Shown here: piece after piece, positions 63,691 through 64,000 of the stretch
How the letters are laid out: every line of letters begins with the position of its first letter
Position numbering within the stretch: the first letter of the stretch is position 1
Source: Anopheles merus
Lineage: Eukaryota > Arthropoda > Insecta > Diptera > Culicidae
Length of the DNA stretch: 64,000 nt
Assembly (NCBI RefSeq): GCF_017562075.2
Contig: NC_054082.1
Location: 56,834,136 to 56,898,135, forward strand
Direction: 5' to 3'
Position numbers and translations under genes: made by a program
Notes under the pieces: generated by a model
What the model was told of the DNA's origin: nothing
The model's database searches: none
What the model saw: the letters and a program-made list of their open reading frames with translations, nothing else

Positions 63691-64000
63691 TCCTATCGTA
63701 TGTGATATTGTGGTGGCCCTGTATAAATCCTGTTTTTCGAAGTGCTAAGATCTAGTTAAAGTGGTTTGTGTGTGTACAAAGTTATGATCAAGCGTGAAAA
63801 CATATTTATTAAACAGAGCATATTTTGCATTTTGAATAATTAACGGATTCCCCTGAATTCGCAAAAATATCCTTTGGAACCTATACATAAATTAGTTATT
63901 GGTGAAGCTTTGTATACAGAAGATGATTTGTGGTTGTTTTAACGGTTTATTCATGTGCGCGTGTGTGTTAATTTGTGCTTTAATTATTATATAACCTTAT

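Overview
The window is nuclear DNA of an insect, most likely a mosquito and probably Anopheles. The reasons are AT-rich non-coding DNA, compact spliced genes with GT-AG introns, arthropod-type core-promoter motifs, a tRNA-derived SINE, RTE and Jockey/CR1-type LINE remains, many short inverted-repeat transposons, and two long (AT)n arrays. The species is an inference; nothing here names it.

Layout. 1-5.3 kb: the 3' three quarters of the DNA polymerase epsilon catalytic subunit gene (+), open at the left edge. 5.4-6.14 kb: a small convergent gene (-) for ATP synthase coupling factor 6, with a 5'UTR intron that ends exactly at the ATG and a Motif-1-like core promoter. 6.6-14.2 kb: a block of mobile DNA containing an interleaved inverted repeat, a decayed RTE-like LINE with a precisely dated nested solo LTR, and a run of TIR elements. 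15.6-64 kb: the 5' part of a large spliced gene that I read as the ETS factor pointed (pnt, P2-type isoform). It has a probable non-coding exon ending at 19199, a first coding exon at 23953-24441, a second at 27637-27757, and a third intron that runs off the right edge. The PNT/SAM and ETS domains are therefore outside the window.

The third pnt intron (over 36 kb seen) holds an intronless antisense gene for a small secreted acidic protein (28167-28862), a cluster of four TIR elements and one SINE at 29.9-32.2 kb, a 5'-truncated LINE at 35.2-36.6 kb, three more SINE copies, and GA and AT microsatellites. The remainder has no recognisable gene.

The most unusual non-gene signal is the 9-mer ATGAATGAA/TTCATTCAT. 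I count 17 copies, all between 15.6 and 62.2 kb (the pnt locus), where about one is expected by base composition. No new enzymatic or defence system was found. The main open leads are this motif, the interleaved inverted repeat at 6.7 kb, the nested secreted gene, and several TIR families that can be defined from within this one window.
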